Positions 44,300 through 55,059 of a DNA stretch of 64,000 nucleotides are shown here, one piece after another. The stretch is from positions 186,001 through 250,000 of the forward strand of contig JAEYLX010000032.1 of the NCBI GenBank assembly GCA_023407575.1. The letters are read 5' to 3'. A program made the position numbers and the translations under genes. This DNA comes from Bacillota bacterium. Its GTDB lineage: Bacteria; Bacillota; Clostridia; Lachnospirales; Lachnospiraceae. The notes beneath the pieces were generated by a model. That model saw nothing but the letters and a program-made list of their open reading frames with translations. It was not told where the DNA came from and ran no database searches. Position 1 is the first letter of the stretch, and the number at the start of each line of letters is the position of its first letter.

Positions 44300-45808
44300 A
44301 TGATTAGGTTAAATATTAATACTAAGAGGAAGTTAGGGCACATTAATAAGGAGATATATGGACATTTTTCAGAACATCTTGGCCGATGCATTTATGAAGG
44401 CTTGTATGTAGGTGATAATTCGGATATTCCTAATACCAATGGTATGAGAAATGATGTGGTAGCAGCATTAAAGGAGATCAAAATACCAGTACTTCGCTGG
44501 CCGGGTGGATGCTTCGCAGATGAATATCACTGGAGAGATGGTATCGGTCCGAAAGAAACACGTAAGAGGATGATCAATACGCACTGGGGTGGTGTTTTAG
44601 AAGATAATAGCTTTGGCACCCATGAGTTTATGGAGCTGTGCCGTCAGCTGGAGTGTAAAGCCTATATAAATGGTAATGTGGGTAGCGGAACTGTTCAGGA
44701 GATGTCGGAATGGGTGGAATATCTAACCTTTGACGGGGTTTCTCCAATGGCAGAACTGAGAGCAAAGAATGGTCATCCAGAACCCTGGAAGGTTGATTAC
44801 TTTGCTGTTGGTAATGAGAACTGGGGCTGCGGTGGTAATATGACACCTGAGTATTATGCAAATGAATATCGTAGATACCAGACCTTTGTTAGAAACTATA
44901 ATCAAGAAGCACCGATTTATAAAGTAGCTTGTGGCGCGAACGTGGATGATTACGAATGGACAAAAGTTGTTCTTGAAACAACGCATAAGCATGCACCTTC
45001 CTTCTTACATGGTTTTATGAATGGGCTGTCTCTACATTATTATACACATCCAGAAGGCTGGGAAGTGAAGGGAAGCGCAACCGATTTTGATGAAAAGGTT
45101 TGGTATAAGACCCTAAGCAAGACGCTATATATGGAGACCTTAATTCATCGTCATGGTGCAATTATGGATCAGTATGATCCTGATAAAATCATTGGAATGA
45201 TTGTTGATGAATGGGGAACTTGGTTTACCTGTGAACCTGGTACCAATCCTGGCTTCTTATATCAGCAAAACACCATGAGAGATGCTTTGGTTGCCGGTAT
45301 TAACTTGAATATCTTCAACAAGCATTGTGATAGGGTTAAGATGGCCAATATAGCACAAATCGTAAATGTTCTTCAAGCAATTATTTTGACAGAGGGTGAG
45401 AAGATGATTTTGACTCCAACCTATCATGTATTTAATCTTTACAAGCACCACCAGGATGCAGAGCTTCTTGAGAGTAATATCGAGACGCAGAATATCGGAC
45501 TGGAAGAACAATTTATGGTACCTAATTTACATGAATCAGTTTCAGTTGCTAAGGATGGCAAGGTGCATATTACAATTAACAACCTTTCAATTACAGAGGA
45601 TTATGAGGTGGAAAGCAGTCTGCTAGATACGCTCGTGAAATCTGCCAGAGGTTCAATTTTAACTGGTGATATGAAAGCTTATAATACCTTTGAGGAACAG
45701 AATAAAGTGACTACAAAAGAGTACGACCAATTTAAGATTGCAGATAATAAGGTTATATTTACAATTCCAGCGTGCAGTGTATTGCATCTGGAACTGGAAG
45801 TGGAATAA
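44300..45808 (+). CDS. Cytoplasmic GH51 alpha-L-arabinofuranosidase, first copy
   Basis: The protein is 502 residues, the standard length of intracellular GH51, with no signal peptide. The acid/base is Glu173 ([10 protein letters not shown]) and the nucleophile Glu304 ([11 protein letters not shown]). The barrel starts at [17 protein letters not shown]. It releases arabinose from short arabino-oligosaccharides after uptake. It opens a plus-strand run with the GH43 gene 36 bases downstream and sits behind an ArsR-type operator. The second copy at 49579-51087 is about four-fifths identical by eye and has the same length. Confidence 0.95.
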   Translation: MIRLNINTKRKLGHINKEIYGHFSEHLGRCIYEGLYVGDNSDIPNTNGMRNDVVAALKEIKIPVLRWPGGCFADEYHWRDGIGPKETRKRMINTHWGGVLEDNSFGTHEFMELCRQLECKAYINGNVGSGTVQEMSEWVEYLTFDGVSPMAELRAKNGHPEPWKVDYFAVGNENWGCGGNMTPEYYANEYRRYQTFVRNYNQEAPIYKVACGANVDDYEWTKVVLETTHKHAPSFLHGFMNGLSLHYYTHPEGWEVKGSATDFDEKVWYKTLSKTLYMETLIHRHGAIMDQYDPDKIIGMIVDEWGTWFTCEPGTNPGFLYQQNTMRDALVAGINLNIFNKHCDRVKMANIAQIVNVLQAIILTEGEKMILTPTYHVFNLYKHHQDAELLESNIETQNIGLEEQFMVPNLHESVSVAKDGKVHITINNLSITEDYEVESSLLDTLVKSARGSILTGDMKAYNTFEEQNKVTTKEYDQFKIADNKVIFTIPACSVLHLELEVE

Positions 45809-45844
45809 ATCGTAATAGGAAAAGCGGTAGTGGAGGGAATGTTT

Positions 45845-47476
45845 ATGAAACGAGCAATGGTTGTTATTGTAGTTTGCTTTAATATGTTATTACTTTCATC
45901 CTGTAGCAACACGAGCAGAGAAACGGAACCAAATCAGACATCAGAGGTAACAAATACACCCACTTCATCAGCTGAAGAAGCTACTGTAACAAAGACTCCA
46001 AGTGTAACAACTGCACCAGTGATCACTGTGGAAATGACGAAAGAAGAGGAAGAGGAATTGTTCAATCAGATTATTGCAAGTACGCCTATTAAAGCAAAAG
46101 TACCGGTAACCTATAACTTCACCGATGTATCGGTACACGATCCTTCCATTGTAGAAGTGGATGGAACCTACTACATATTTGGATCCCATCTGGCAGTAGC
46201 CAAGACTACGGATTTAATGAACTGGACCTTGGTTGATTCCGGGGTTAAGAAAAATAATAAAGTAATACCGAATGCAATGAGTGAGATGTCGGAGGCATTT
46301 ACCTGGGCGCAGACTAATACCTTCTGGGCACCTGATGTTATTCAGCTGGAAGACGGCAGATTTTACTATTACTATTGCAACTGTGAAGGCAGCAAGCCGT
46401 TGGCGGCACTGGGCGTTGCTGTTTCGGATAATATTGAAGGGCCCTATAAGGACTTGGGAGTTATTTTAAAATCTGGTCAGAATTCGGATACTCTCGATGA
46501 AAATGGTGATATTTATGACGCAACCATCGAGCCAAATGTGGTAGATCCCTGCGTGTTCTATGACAATGAGGGTAAGCTTTGGATGATGTATGGCTCTTAT
46601 AGTGGAGGTATTTATATCCTTGAACTGGACAAAAAGACTGGAATGCCTTTAGAAAAGGGTTATGGAAAGAAACTTCTGGGTGAAAATCATTTAAGAATTG
46701 AAGGAGCCTTTGTTCAATATAGCAAGGAAACAGACTATTATTACATGTTCTTATCCTTTGGAGGATTAACAGCAGATGGAGCCTATAATATTAGAGTTGC
46801 CCGTTCAAAGAGTCCAGACGGTCCTTACTATGATGCACAAGGTAACGATATGATTGACTGCAAAGGACCTGCGGGCTCCTTCTTTGATGATGCAGCAGCA
46901 GATGATTTCGGTACAAAGCTTATGGGTAACTATCATTGGAATGCAATTGATGGAGAAGAAGCCAGAAATGGAAATGCTCCTGGATATGTTTCTCCTGGAC
47001 ACAATTCAACAGTCTATGATGAGAAAAATGGAAAGTATTTTCTGGTCTTCCATACCAGATTTGAGGGGAATGGTGAAAACCATGAGGTCAGAGTTCACCA
47101 AATGTTTTTGAATGAGGATGGCTGGTTTGTTGTGGCTCCTTATCGGTATGTAGGCGAAACGATAGATACTTATACCGAAGCGGAGATCCCAGGTGCTTAT
47201 AAAGTAATCAATCATCAGCTTGATATCTCGGCGGAGGTTAAGAATTCTGTGAATGTGGTTTTAAGAGAAGATCATTCTGTAATCGGAGATTGGCACGGTA
47301 CCTGGGAGCTGAAGGGTGACAATACCTGTATTCTTACCATTGACGGTATAGAATATAAAGGTGTTTTCCTAAAGCAATGGGATGAGGTTAATTTGAAAAA
47401 TGTTATGACCTTTACGGTTCAGTCCTTGGAAGGTAAATCTATCTGGGGAAGTGGCTATAAGGCGTTGGATGAGTAA
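45845..47476 (+). CDS. Secreted GH43 arabinanase-type lipoprotein (first)
   Basis: The protein is 543 residues from the ATG at 45845, which lies seven bases after GGAGGG (earlier in-frame starts overlap that site). The signal peptide ends in the lipobox LSSC and is followed by a Thr/Glu-rich linker. The five-bladed propeller has the catalytic-base aspartate in VHDPSIVEVDGTYYIFGSH, the pKa-tuning Asp in NVVDPCVFYD and the acid glutamate in RIEGAFVQY. A small C-terminal domain (WHGTWELKG..GVFLKQW) is that of two-domain endo-1,5-arabinanases such as Abn2. It should cut arabinan at the cell surface. A bidirectional terminator follows. Confidence 0.9.
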   Translation: MKRAMVVIVVCFNMLLLSSCSNTSRETEPNQTSEVTNTPTSSAEEATVTKTPSVTTAPVITVEMTKEEEEELFNQIIASTPIKAKVPVTYNFTDVSVHDPSIVEVDGTYYIFGSHLAVAKTTDLMNWTLVDSGVKKNNKVIPNAMSEMSEAFTWAQTNTFWAPDVIQLEDGRFYYYYCNCEGSKPLAALGVAVSDNIEGPYKDLGVILKSGQNSDTLDENGDIYDATIEPNVVDPCVFYDNEGKLWMMYGSYSGGIYILELDKKTGMPLEKGYGKKLLGENHLRIEGAFVQYSKETDYYYMFLSFGGLTADGAYNIRVARSKSPDGPYYDAQGNDMIDCKGPAGSFFDDAAADDFGTKLMGNYHWNAIDGEEARNGNAPGYVSPGHNSTVYDEKNGKYFLVFHTRFEGNGENHEVRVHQMFLNEDGWFVVAPYRYVGETIDTYTEAEIPGAYKVINHQLDISAEVKNSVNVVLREDHSVIGDWHGTWELKGDNTCILTIDGIEYKGVFLKQWDEVNLKNVMTFTVQSLEGKSIWGSGYKALDE

Positions 47477-47503
47477 TTAATTTGCTTTCAATGTTATTCT
47501 ATA

Positions 47504-47545
47504 AAAAATAGGAGTAAACGAAATCTATCGTTTACTCCTATTTTT
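47504..47545. terminator. Bidirectional terminator between the two GH43 genes
   Basis: TAGGAGTAAACGA pairs perfectly with TCGTTTACTCCTA across six bases, with an A run before and a T run after. Confidence 0.92.
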
Positions 47546-47587
47546 ATTTATGATAAGTGCAATCAATTATCATTTCATCATTTAAAC

Positions 47588-49210
47588 TTATTTTTTACTT
47601 CCCATAACACATAGATCGCTGCCCTGTGCGGTAAAGGTCATAACCAATTTGTGATCTGTTTCAGTTGCCTGCTTAAGAAATACACCCTTACACTCTACTC
47701 CATCAATGGTAATCGACATATTAGGCGAACCCTCCTGATACTCCCAGATTCCCGTTGCATCACCGGATACAGTTCCATCGCTGTACAAAGTAATATTTTT
47801 TGTAGGATTAATACCGATTTCTTTACCACTAACCATCTGATAAAACATGGTAGGATGAATCGTAACAAACTCATATTCACCTACGACAACCTTCTTATCA
47901 TAGCCTGTAGCAGAGATAGTCTCACCTGAATATTCGTAAGGTGCAGACACCAACCAACCATCCTCATTCACAAACAACTGATATACGTTAACCTGATGGG
48001 CTTCTGCGTTAGAAGGCGTGTCACTTTTTATAAACCTTGTATGATATACCATATACATCCTACCGTCATCATCAAGCAGGAGCGAATTATGACCTTGTGC
48101 TGTACGAGTAACAGCATTTCCTGAAAATTTGTAGGAACCCATAATTCTTACACCATTGGTTGAACTTAGGTTGTTAGCTGATTCCGTATAAACAGAAGAT
48201 AATCCGTTTTCATCCACATAGGGACCGTAAATATTATCAGACCGGAAGACCCTCATTTGATAACCACCCTGTGCAGTTAAACCACCATAGGTTATGAACA
48301 TGTAATAGTAATCACCGAACTTATTGATGTAGCAGCCTTCTCCTGATACTGCATGGCCACCGGCTAATTTATAACCATAGTATTGGTCAGACTCATTTTC
48401 AACTGTGGTATAGGTATAGGTATAATCTCTTAATCCAGTACTGCCATCCAACTTTAGCATATAGATTCCACCAAACCAAGAACCAAAGGACATCCAGAGA
48501 TTGCCTTCTTCATCATAACGCACATTCGGGTCAATCGCATTAATTTTGGTATCTGAAGTGGATTGATAACGATTAATATCTGCACCATCTCCTAATACCT
48601 GATATACATCAGTTTTCTCTACTGGTTTGTCAGTTACATTAAAACCAGAGTATACCACCGGACCCACATAGGTATATGGACCCTGAATATCATCAGCAGT
48701 CAGAAGTACAATGGCGGAGCTCCAGTTATCGCCATTCACACTCATATACATACAGTACTTATTCATCTCTTTATTAAAGATAACATCCGGTGCCCAGAGA
48801 TTTCCTCCAACATTCGGGTTTGTGGGTGTCTTACACCATTCCTCCCAGATTGTTCCGAATATAGTAGCATAGCTGCTATTAATGTTGTTATAAAACGGTT
48901 CCCAGTTCATTAGATCATCACTTTTTGCCCAGGCCATATGTGATCCGAATACATAATAGGAGCCGTTTGCCTTTACAATGGAGGGATCATGCACTGTCAC
49001 TTTTGTTAAATTAACATCTGCATATTCATCGGGCAATTCTTCAAATACCTCTGGAGTTACTGTAGCGGGTGGAACACTTGGTACTGCAGTCGCTGTTATA
49101 TTTTCGTTCTCAATTCCATTTGAACCTTTTTCTTTTGCACACCCTGTTAAAGCTATGGAAGCAGCTGTAATTACGATGAAGCATAATGGCATTAACTTCA
49201 GTTTTCTCAT
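47588..49210 (-). CDS. Secreted GH43 arabinanase-type lipoprotein (second)
   Basis: The protein is 540 residues. The signal peptide ends in the lipobox ALTGC. The propeller carries VHDPSIVKANGSYYVFGSH (base Asp), NAIDPNVRYDEEG (tuning Asp) and AVSGEGCYINK (acid Glu), and the C-terminal domain GIWEYQEG..GVFLKQAT matches Abn2-like arabinanases. It is related to the gene on the other side of the terminator but differs by several loop insertions, so the two may prefer different arabinan regions. It has its own sigma-A promoter (TTGAAA-17-TATAAT) and is divergent from the second GH51 gene. Confidence 0.9.
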   Translation of the reverse strand: MRKLKLMPLCFIVITAASIALTGCAKEKGSNGIENENITATAVPSVPPATVTPEVFEELPDEYADVNLTKVTVHDPSIVKANGSYYVFGSHMAWAKSDDLMNWEPFYNNINSSYATIFGTIWEEWCKTPTNPNVGGNLWAPDVIFNKEMNKYCMYMSVNGDNWSSAIVLLTADDIQGPYTYVGPVVYSGFNVTDKPVEKTDVYQVLGDGADINRYQSTSDTKINAIDPNVRYDEEGNLWMSFGSWFGGIYMLKLDGSTGLRDYTYTYTTVENESDQYYGYKLAGGHAVSGEGCYINKFGDYYYMFITYGGLTAQGGYQMRVFRSDNIYGPYVDENGLSSVYTESANNLSSTNGVRIMGSYKFSGNAVTRTAQGHNSLLLDDDGRMYMVYHTRFIKSDTPSNAEAHQVNVYQLFVNEDGWLVSAPYEYSGETISATGYDKKVVVGEYEFVTIHPTMFYQMVSGKEIGINPTKNITLYSDGTVSGDATGIWEYQEGSPNMSITIDGVECKGVFLKQATETDHKLVMTFTAQGSDLCVMGSKK

Positions 49211-49261
49211 AATGTCATCCTCTCTTGGTACTTTAATTAATATAAAACTCTTGTTTATTTC

Positions 49262-49290
49262 ATTATATACTGTTTTGTTTCGTTTTTCAA
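49262..49290 (-). promoter_or_regulatory. Sigma-A promoter of the second GH43 gene
   Basis: On the minus strand, TTGAAA (49290-49285) and TATAAT (49267-49262) are separated by 17 bases, an almost perfect match to consensus. Confidence 0.75.
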
Positions 49291-49488
49291 CTAATGTTTA
49301 TAAATAAATGAAGGACAATAATTTAACACCTAGCTGTTCCATACGAAATAATATAATCTGCTTTGACTTCATGTAAAAATACCAATTAGATATATGAAAC
49401 ATTCCTATTATTGTACCTATATATATAAGCCAATAATTAACAAAAACAAGAAACTATATAAATTATATAAAAACATCCTTATGACGGC

Positions 49489-49517
49489 TTGACGTTTTCA
49501 TCAATATGTAGTAAATT
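49489..49517 (+). promoter_or_regulatory. Candidate sigma-A promoter of the second GH51 operon
   Basis: TTGACG and TAAATT are 17 bases apart. The ArsR-type palindrome begins 11 bases after the -10 element, so a bound repressor would cover the transcription start. Confidence 0.55.
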
Positions 49518-49527
49518 ATAATTAAAG

Positions 49528-49543
49528 TTAATTAAATAATTAA
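49528..49543. promoter_or_regulatory. Putative ArsR-type operator before the long arabinan operon
   Basis: TTAATTA-AA-TAATTAA is a perfect 7-2-7 palindrome 36 bases before the second GH51 start codon. It shares 16 consecutive bases with the site upstream of the ArsR gene. Confidence 0.6.
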
Positions 49544-49578
49544 TCAATTCAACATCAGCTTAAACAAAGGAGAGCATC

Positions 49579-51087
49579 ATGGTTAGATTGAATATAGATC
49601 CAACGGCTAAAAAAGGACGTATTAACAGTGAAATCTATGGACATTTTTCAGAACATCTTGGTAGATGTATCTACGAAGGCATTTTTGTAGGAGAGAATTC
49701 AGAGATCCCTAATACGAACGGAATGAGAAACGATGTAGTGAAGGCTTTAAGGGATATTAAGATACCAGTACTTCGCTGGCCGGGTGGCTGCTTTGCAGAT
49801 GAGTACCATTGGAAAGATGGGATTGGACCCAAAGAAACTCGTAAAAAAATGATCAACACCCACTGGGGCGGTGTTCTGGAAGATAACAGCTTTGGTACGC
49901 ATGAATTCATGGAACTTTGCAAACAGTTGGATTGTAAAGCTTATATTAATGGCAATGTTGGCAGCGGAACTGTTCAGGAAATGTCAGAATGGGTGGAATA
50001 CCTTACCTATGATGGATTATCTCCGATGACAGAGTTAAGAGCGAAGAATGGTCATCCCGAACCTTGGAAGGTGGATTATTTTGCTGTAGGTAATGAGAAT
50101 TGGGGATGTGGTGGTAATATGACACCAGAGTATTATGGGAATGAATATCGCAGATACCAGACTTTTGTTAGAAACTATAACCACGAAGCGCCGATCTATA
50201 AGGTGGCCTGTGGAGCCAATGTAGATGATTATGAATGGACCAGAGGAGTGCTTGAGACAACGCACAGACATGCACCGGATTTCTTTCATGGGTTTATGCA
50301 GGGCTTATCACTTCATTATTATACACATCCTGAAGGTTGGATGGAAAAAGGCAGCGCTACTGATTTTGATGAGAAGGTATGGTATAAAACCTTAAGTAAA
50401 ACCTTATATATGGAGACTTTAATCAATCGTCACGGCGCAATTATGGACGAATTCGATCCAAAGAAAGCCATAGGAATGATTGTTGATGAATGGGGCACCT
50501 GGTTTACCTGTGAGCCTGGCACCAATCCTGGCTTTTTATATCAACAGAACACCATAAGAGATGCATTGGTAGCTGGTATTAATTTAAATATTTTCAATAA
50601 ACACTGTGACCGTGTAAAGATGGCTAATATAGCCCAAATAGTAAATGTTCTTCAGTCGGTTATTCTGACAGAAGGTGAGAAGATGGTATTAACACCTACG
50701 TATCATGTATTTCATATGTATCAACATCATCAGGAGTCAGAGCTGTTGGAAAGCAGAGTTGAGTCAAGGACCATTGGCTTAGAAGATGAATTCATGGTTC
50801 CTAATCTTCATGAATCTGTATCCATGGACAAGAATGGCAAAGTACATATAACCTTAAATAATCTTTCAGCTACAGAAAGTTATGAGATTGAAGGGGTTCT
50901 ATTTGAATCAAAGGTTAAATCAGTAAAAGGGACGATTCTAACTGGTAACATGCAGGCTTACAATACCTTTGAAAATCCGGAGAATGTAACGACGAAAGAG
51001 TTTGCAACAGATTCGGTAAACGGTAATAAGGTTATATTTACAATTCCAGCTTGCAGTGTACTTCACCTGGAACTTGAGTTGGAATAA
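49579..51087 (+). CDS. Cytoplasmic GH51 alpha-L-arabinofuranosidase, second copy
   Basis: The protein is 502 residues with the same catalytic motifs as the first copy ([10 protein letters not shown] and [11 protein letters not shown]) and no signal peptide. It leads a long plus-strand operon with two importer sets, so it should hydrolyse what they import. Differences from copy one are spread over the protein and concentrated in the last 120 residues. GGAG precedes the ATG. The repressor-type palindrome lies immediately upstream. Confidence 0.95.
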   Translation: MVRLNIDPTAKKGRINSEIYGHFSEHLGRCIYEGIFVGENSEIPNTNGMRNDVVKALRDIKIPVLRWPGGCFADEYHWKDGIGPKETRKKMINTHWGGVLEDNSFGTHEFMELCKQLDCKAYINGNVGSGTVQEMSEWVEYLTYDGLSPMTELRAKNGHPEPWKVDYFAVGNENWGCGGNMTPEYYGNEYRRYQTFVRNYNHEAPIYKVACGANVDDYEWTRGVLETTHRHAPDFFHGFMQGLSLHYYTHPEGWMEKGSATDFDEKVWYKTLSKTLYMETLINRHGAIMDEFDPKKAIGMIVDEWGTWFTCEPGTNPGFLYQQNTIRDALVAGINLNIFNKHCDRVKMANIAQIVNVLQSVILTEGEKMVLTPTYHVFHMYQHHQESELLESRVESRTIGLEDEFMVPNLHESVSMDKNGKVHITLNNLSATESYEIEGVLFESKVKSVKGTILTGNMQAYNTFENPENVTTKEFATDSVNGNKVIFTIPACSVLHLELELE

Positions 51088-51132
51088 AGTGTTAGGAATA
51101 TTAGTTACAGTGATGATAGAAAGGAGTGTAGG

Positions 51133-54126
51133 TTGGTATTATTTTATAATAATGCAACCTACAAGGTCATTATGTTAAAGAAGTGTTCAACTCGTATTAT
51201 AGCTGCCGCGCTGTCCATCTTGATTGGCTTTAGCAGCATTCCAATGCAAACGAAAGCTGCAGAGAGTGATGAGACATCCAGTTCCAGTACATATAATATG
51301 AATTCCTTTGTGAATGAGTCAATGGATTCTAATTATTCGAATGTAAGTAAGCGCTATACAGCACCGCTTTATGAAGGAAACCCATATGAAATTATAATTG
51401 ATCAGGCGTTTAAGTCTGGCAGTGCTGTTATAACCACGGATAATCATGACTATAAAAATTCGGTTGTGCAGATGGGAATAGATGACACGGTGACATTTAC
51501 CATTGATGTTCCTAAAACGGGACAATATTTTTATCGATTTGACTATCTGTCCAATGATGAATCCATGTTGCCCATCGAGATATCTATGAAGTTGAATGGA
51601 GAGTATCCTTTTTACGAAACCAGACGTTTACTGTTTGAAGCTACCTGGATTTCCAAAGAAGAAAAATCCTATGACCGTTATGATAATGAAATAGTAACTC
51701 TGCCTGATAAAAAAATACAATGGGAAACCAAATATCTTATGGATGCCAGCTACAGACGGTCTACGCCTCTTATCCTGGAACTGCAGAAAGGACAAAACGA
51801 GGTTACGCTGGAGGTTTCAGAAGGAAATGTATTGCTTGGTAATATGTATTTGGAAAAGGTTGCAGAAATTCCGGAGTATACCTCTTCTGAAGAAGCTATA
51901 GGTAATGAATTGATCGTACTACAAGGTGAAGATTATACTTATCGCAATGATTCGTCAATCCGTTCTGTAGCAGAATATGATACAGCAGTTGCGCCTTATA
52001 ATACATCTGATACACGCCTCAACACCATTGATCGAGATTCCTTTAAAGATGCAGGACAGAAGGTTACTTATGAATTTAATGTGGAGAAGGCAGGTTATTA
52101 TAACCTAGCTCTTAATTATATTCAAACAGATAAGAGCGGGTTCCCCGTTTTTGTTGATGTAGCAGTGGATGGAAGTATACCGAATACGGCATTTTCTGCT
52201 TATCCGTTTAATTATACTACAGAGTATAAGACAAGTACCTTAAAAGATGATAATAAGAATAACCTTAGCTTATATCTCGAGGAAGGCAACCATACCATTT
52301 CCTTTACCATTAACATTGCTAACACTCGTGAGGTGTTAGAGGGTGTTAGTAAAATCATGGGTGAGATTAATGATCTTTCCTTGGAGATTACAAAGGTGGC
52401 TGGTACAAATAAAGATAAATACAGAGATTTAAAGATAGAAAAATACATACCAAATGTTCAGGCTACCATCTATGGCTGGGCAGATGAACTTGATTCCTTA
52501 TACGATAGCATGAAGATATATTCACCCAAGAAAGGTGAGATTGCTGTTTTCAGCTCCATCAGCATTGCTTCCACACAATTAAGAAGCTTTGCTAAGGACC
52601 CAAGTGAGATGCCAGAACGTGTAGCCGAGTTATCTACCAGTATGAATTCCATTACGACTCAATTAGCCAATCTGCTTAGTCAGGTTAATAAGAATAAGTT
52701 GGGAATTGATCGGATTTATTTGTATCAGAATAGTGCAGAACTTCCAAAGAAGGTTGGGTTCTTTAAAAATTTGTTCTATAGTATTAAACGTTTCTTCACT
52801 TCATTTTTTGATCAAACCTATTCTACCTCCAATGTGAATGAAGATCATATACAGGTATGGGTTAACTATCCCAGACAGTATCTGGAGATTATGCAAAAAA
52901 TGATTGATGAGAAGTTTACACCTGAAACAGGAATTCAGGTAGATTTGTCCCTGATGCCAGATGCGAAAAAACTGGTATTAGCGAATGCCGCTGGTAATGC
53001 TCCTGATGTTGCAGATGGTGTCAACTATGCAATAGAGCCATATGATTTGGCTATTCGTGGTGCTACAAAAAACTTAGCAGAGTTCGAGGATTTTAAAGAA
53101 GTTGCCAGTCAGTATGAACCTGGGTTTTTAATCCCCTCTACAATTGATGGTGGTATATACTCACTTCCTGAAACAATGAATTTCTGGGTACTCTTCTATA
53201 GAAAAGATGTACTTGATAAATTAGGACTTGAAGTACCGGATACGATGGAGGATGTCATTGATATGCTTCCTGAACTTCAGATGAGAGGTTTAAATTTCTA
53301 TTATCCGACTGCAGGTATGATAGCAATGAGAAATTTCCAGGGTACAACTCCATTATTATTCCAGAACGGAGCGACTCTTTATGGTGAATATGCAGGTGAT
53401 ACAACCTTAAATAGCGAAGCAGCGATTAAAGGTATAACGCAGTTAACAGAGCTTTTTACCATATATGATTTACCTGTATCTATCCCTAATTTTTATCAGC
53501 ATTTTAGAAGTGGTGATTTACCAATAGGAATTGCGGATTTCAACGTATATAGTATGCTGATCAATGCAGCTCCAGAAATTGCAGATTCCTGGGACATTTC
53601 TGTAATGCCGGGAATAGAGGATGAAAACGGTAATGTTCTTCGTTACAGTGCTGGTGGGGCAAACAGTACAATCTTATTTAAATCCACCGAGGAAAGAGAA
53701 GCTAAGGCTTGGGAATATATGAAATGGTGGGCCTCTGCTGAAGTACAGGCTGAATTTGGTCAGACACTTCAAATGGCTTATGGCGATGATTATATGTGGC
53801 CAACTGCTAATTTGGAAGCCTTCGAAGCATTACCTTGGAATACTCAGGATAAGCAGGTTATTGTTGATCAGTCCAAATGGGTACTGGAATCACCAAGAAT
53901 TCTTGGTACCTATATGCTGGAACGAGAATACAGTAATGCATTTAATAATATCGTAGTAGACGGTATGACCTTGAGGACAAGAATTGATAGAGCGGTTAAG
54001 GACATTAACCGTGAAACAGAGCGAAAGCTTGAGGAATTTGGATACAATAAGGATGGCAAAGTAATTACGCCATATAAGGTTCCTACGATAGATACCGTTA
54101 ATGAAATTCTTGGTAATACGAACTAA
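51133..54126 (+). CDS. Very large solute-binding protein with N-terminal CBM-like modules
   Basis: The protein is about 997 residues, more than twice the usual size. After a signal peptide (ending near TKA) two beta-sandwich modules with CBM35/CBM6-like character occupy roughly residues 70-240 and 255-410 (each with a [18 protein letters not shown] or [21 protein letters not shown] strand pair). A helical linker follows, then a family 1 solute-binding domain from about 570 to the end ([17 protein letters not shown]). AAGGAG lies six bases before a TTG at 51133; an ATG at 51172 with a weaker site gives a more typical signal peptide and may be the real start. It probably binds longer arabinan chains. 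Confidence 0.85.
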   Translation: MVLFYNNATYKVIMLKKCSTRIIAAALSILIGFSSIPMQTKAAESDETSSSSTYNMNSFVNESMDSNYSNVSKRYTAPLYEGNPYEIIIDQAFKSGSAVITTDNHDYKNSVVQMGIDDTVTFTIDVPKTGQYFYRFDYLSNDESMLPIEISMKLNGEYPFYETRRLLFEATWISKEEKSYDRYDNEIVTLPDKKIQWETKYLMDASYRRSTPLILELQKGQNEVTLEVSEGNVLLGNMYLEKVAEIPEYTSSEEAIGNELIVLQGEDYTYRNDSSIRSVAEYDTAVAPYNTSDTRLNTIDRDSFKDAGQKVTYEFNVEKAGYYNLALNYIQTDKSGFPVFVDVAVDGSIPNTAFSAYPFNYTTEYKTSTLKDDNKNNLSLYLEEGNHTISFTINIANTREVLEGVSKIMGEINDLSLEITKVAGTNKDKYRDLKIEKYIPNVQATIYGWADELDSLYDSMKIYSPKKGEIAVFSSISIASTQLRSFAKDPSEMPERVAELSTSMNSITTQLANLLSQVNKNKLGIDRIYLYQNSAELPKKVGFFKNLFYSIKRFFTSFFDQTYSTSNVNEDHIQVWVNYPRQYLEIMQKMIDEKFTPETGIQVDLSLMPDAKKLVLANAAGNAPDVADGVNYAIEPYDLAIRGATKNLAEFEDFKEVASQYEPGFLIPSTIDGGIYSLPETMNFWVLFYRKDVLDKLGLEVPDTMEDVIDMLPELQMRGLNFYYPTAGMIAMRNFQGTTPLLFQNGATLYGEYAGDTTLNSEAAIKGITQLTELFTIYDLPVSIPNFYQHFRSGDLPIGIADFNVYSMLINAAPEIADSWDISVMPGIEDENGNVLRYSAGGANSTILFKSTEEREAKAWEYMKWWASAEVQAEFGQTLQMAYGDDYMWPTANLEAFEALPWNTQDKQVIVDQSKWVLESPRILGTYMLEREYSNAFNNIVVDGMTLRTRIDRAVKDINRETERKLEEFGYNKDGKVITPYKVPTIDTVNEILGNTN

Positions 54127-54139
54127 TGGGGGATTAACA

Positions 54140-55045
54140 ATGAAACATAAAGCTTCAATCGGCAGAAGAGAATATAGGAATCGCAATGGATATATCTTCT
54201 TGTTTCCTTATGCACTCTTGTTTGCAATATTTATTCTGATCCCCGTAGTCATTGCAATCGGATTATCCTTTACCAATTTTAATGCAATAGAAGCTCCGGG
54301 ATTTTCAGGCTTTCTAAACTATATTAATTTAATTACAAAAGATTCAGTGTTTATGCAATATGTCCTTCCTAATACGGTGCAATATGCTCTCATTGTAGGA
54401 CCGGGTGGATATGTGCTCTCCTTTATTGTTGCCTGGGCACTGTCCCAGCTGACAAAAAAGACTAGAACTATATTAGCTCTGATCTTGTACTCACCAAGTA
54501 TGACCGGTGGCGTTGCCATGATGGTTCTGTGGAAAGTAATGTTCTCAGGTGACCAGACCGGATATATTAACAGTTGGCTAATGAAGCTTGGAATCATTCA
54601 TGATCCGATTATCTGGTTGGTGGATGGCAGATATCTGCTTCCGATCGTAATCATTATTGGTTTATGGAGCAGTATGGGTGTAGGCTTTTTAGCAATACTC
54701 GCAGGTATCTTGAATTCAGATGAAACCTTATATGAAGCAGCAGCGATTGACGGAGTAAAGAACCGTTTCCAGGAGATGATTTATATCACCATTCCTACCA
54801 TGAAGCCACAGATGCTTTTTGCTGCAGTTATGTCCATTGTAGGTGCATTTCAGATGGGTATCATCAGCACGCAGTTAGCTGGTAATCCGACACCGGGTTA
54901 TTATGGACAATTAATCGTAAATCATATAGAGGATTATGGATTTATCCGATATGAAATGGGTTACGCTGCGGCAGTTTCCGTTGTATTACTTGGAATTATT
55001 TATTTATTCTCCAGTATTTCAAAAAGACTATTCCATGAAGATTAG
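54140..55045 (+). CDS. Sugar ABC transporter permease (MalF/UgpA type)
   Basis: The protein is 301 residues with six membrane segments and the EAA loop [20 protein letters not shown]. The ATG at 54140 follows GGGGG; a frame start at 54101 overlaps the upstream gene and is rejected. It pairs with the permease 14 bases downstream and the large solute-binding protein upstream. Confidence 0.93.
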   Translation: MKHKASIGRREYRNRNGYIFLFPYALLFAIFILIPVVIAIGLSFTNFNAIEAPGFSGFLNYINLITKDSVFMQYVLPNTVQYALIVGPGGYVLSFIVAWALSQLTKKTRTILALILYSPSMTGGVAMMVLWKVMFSGDQTGYINSWLMKLGIIHDPIIWLVDGRYLLPIVIIIGLWSSMGVGFLAILAGILNSDETLYEAAAIDGVKNRFQEMIYITIPTMKPQMLFAAVMSIVGAFQMGIISTQLAGNPTPGYYGQLIVNHIEDYGFIRYEMGYAAAVSVVLLGIIYLFSSISKRLFHED

Positions 55046-55059
55046 GAGGGAGATTCAGT

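Larger units (their letters stand above)
49211..49578. promoter_or_regulatory. Divergent GH43/GH51 control region
   Basis: This 368-bp AT-rich region contains the minus-strand promoter at 49262-49290, the plus-strand promoter at 49489-49517 and the 7-2-7 palindrome at 49528-49543. No gene is visible. Confidence 0.6.

Noticed and set aside
48978..49307. Plus-strand 109-codon frame over the GH43 signal-peptide region
   Set aside because: Antisense to the lipoprotein signal and linker of the second GH43, and it overlaps that gene's promoter.
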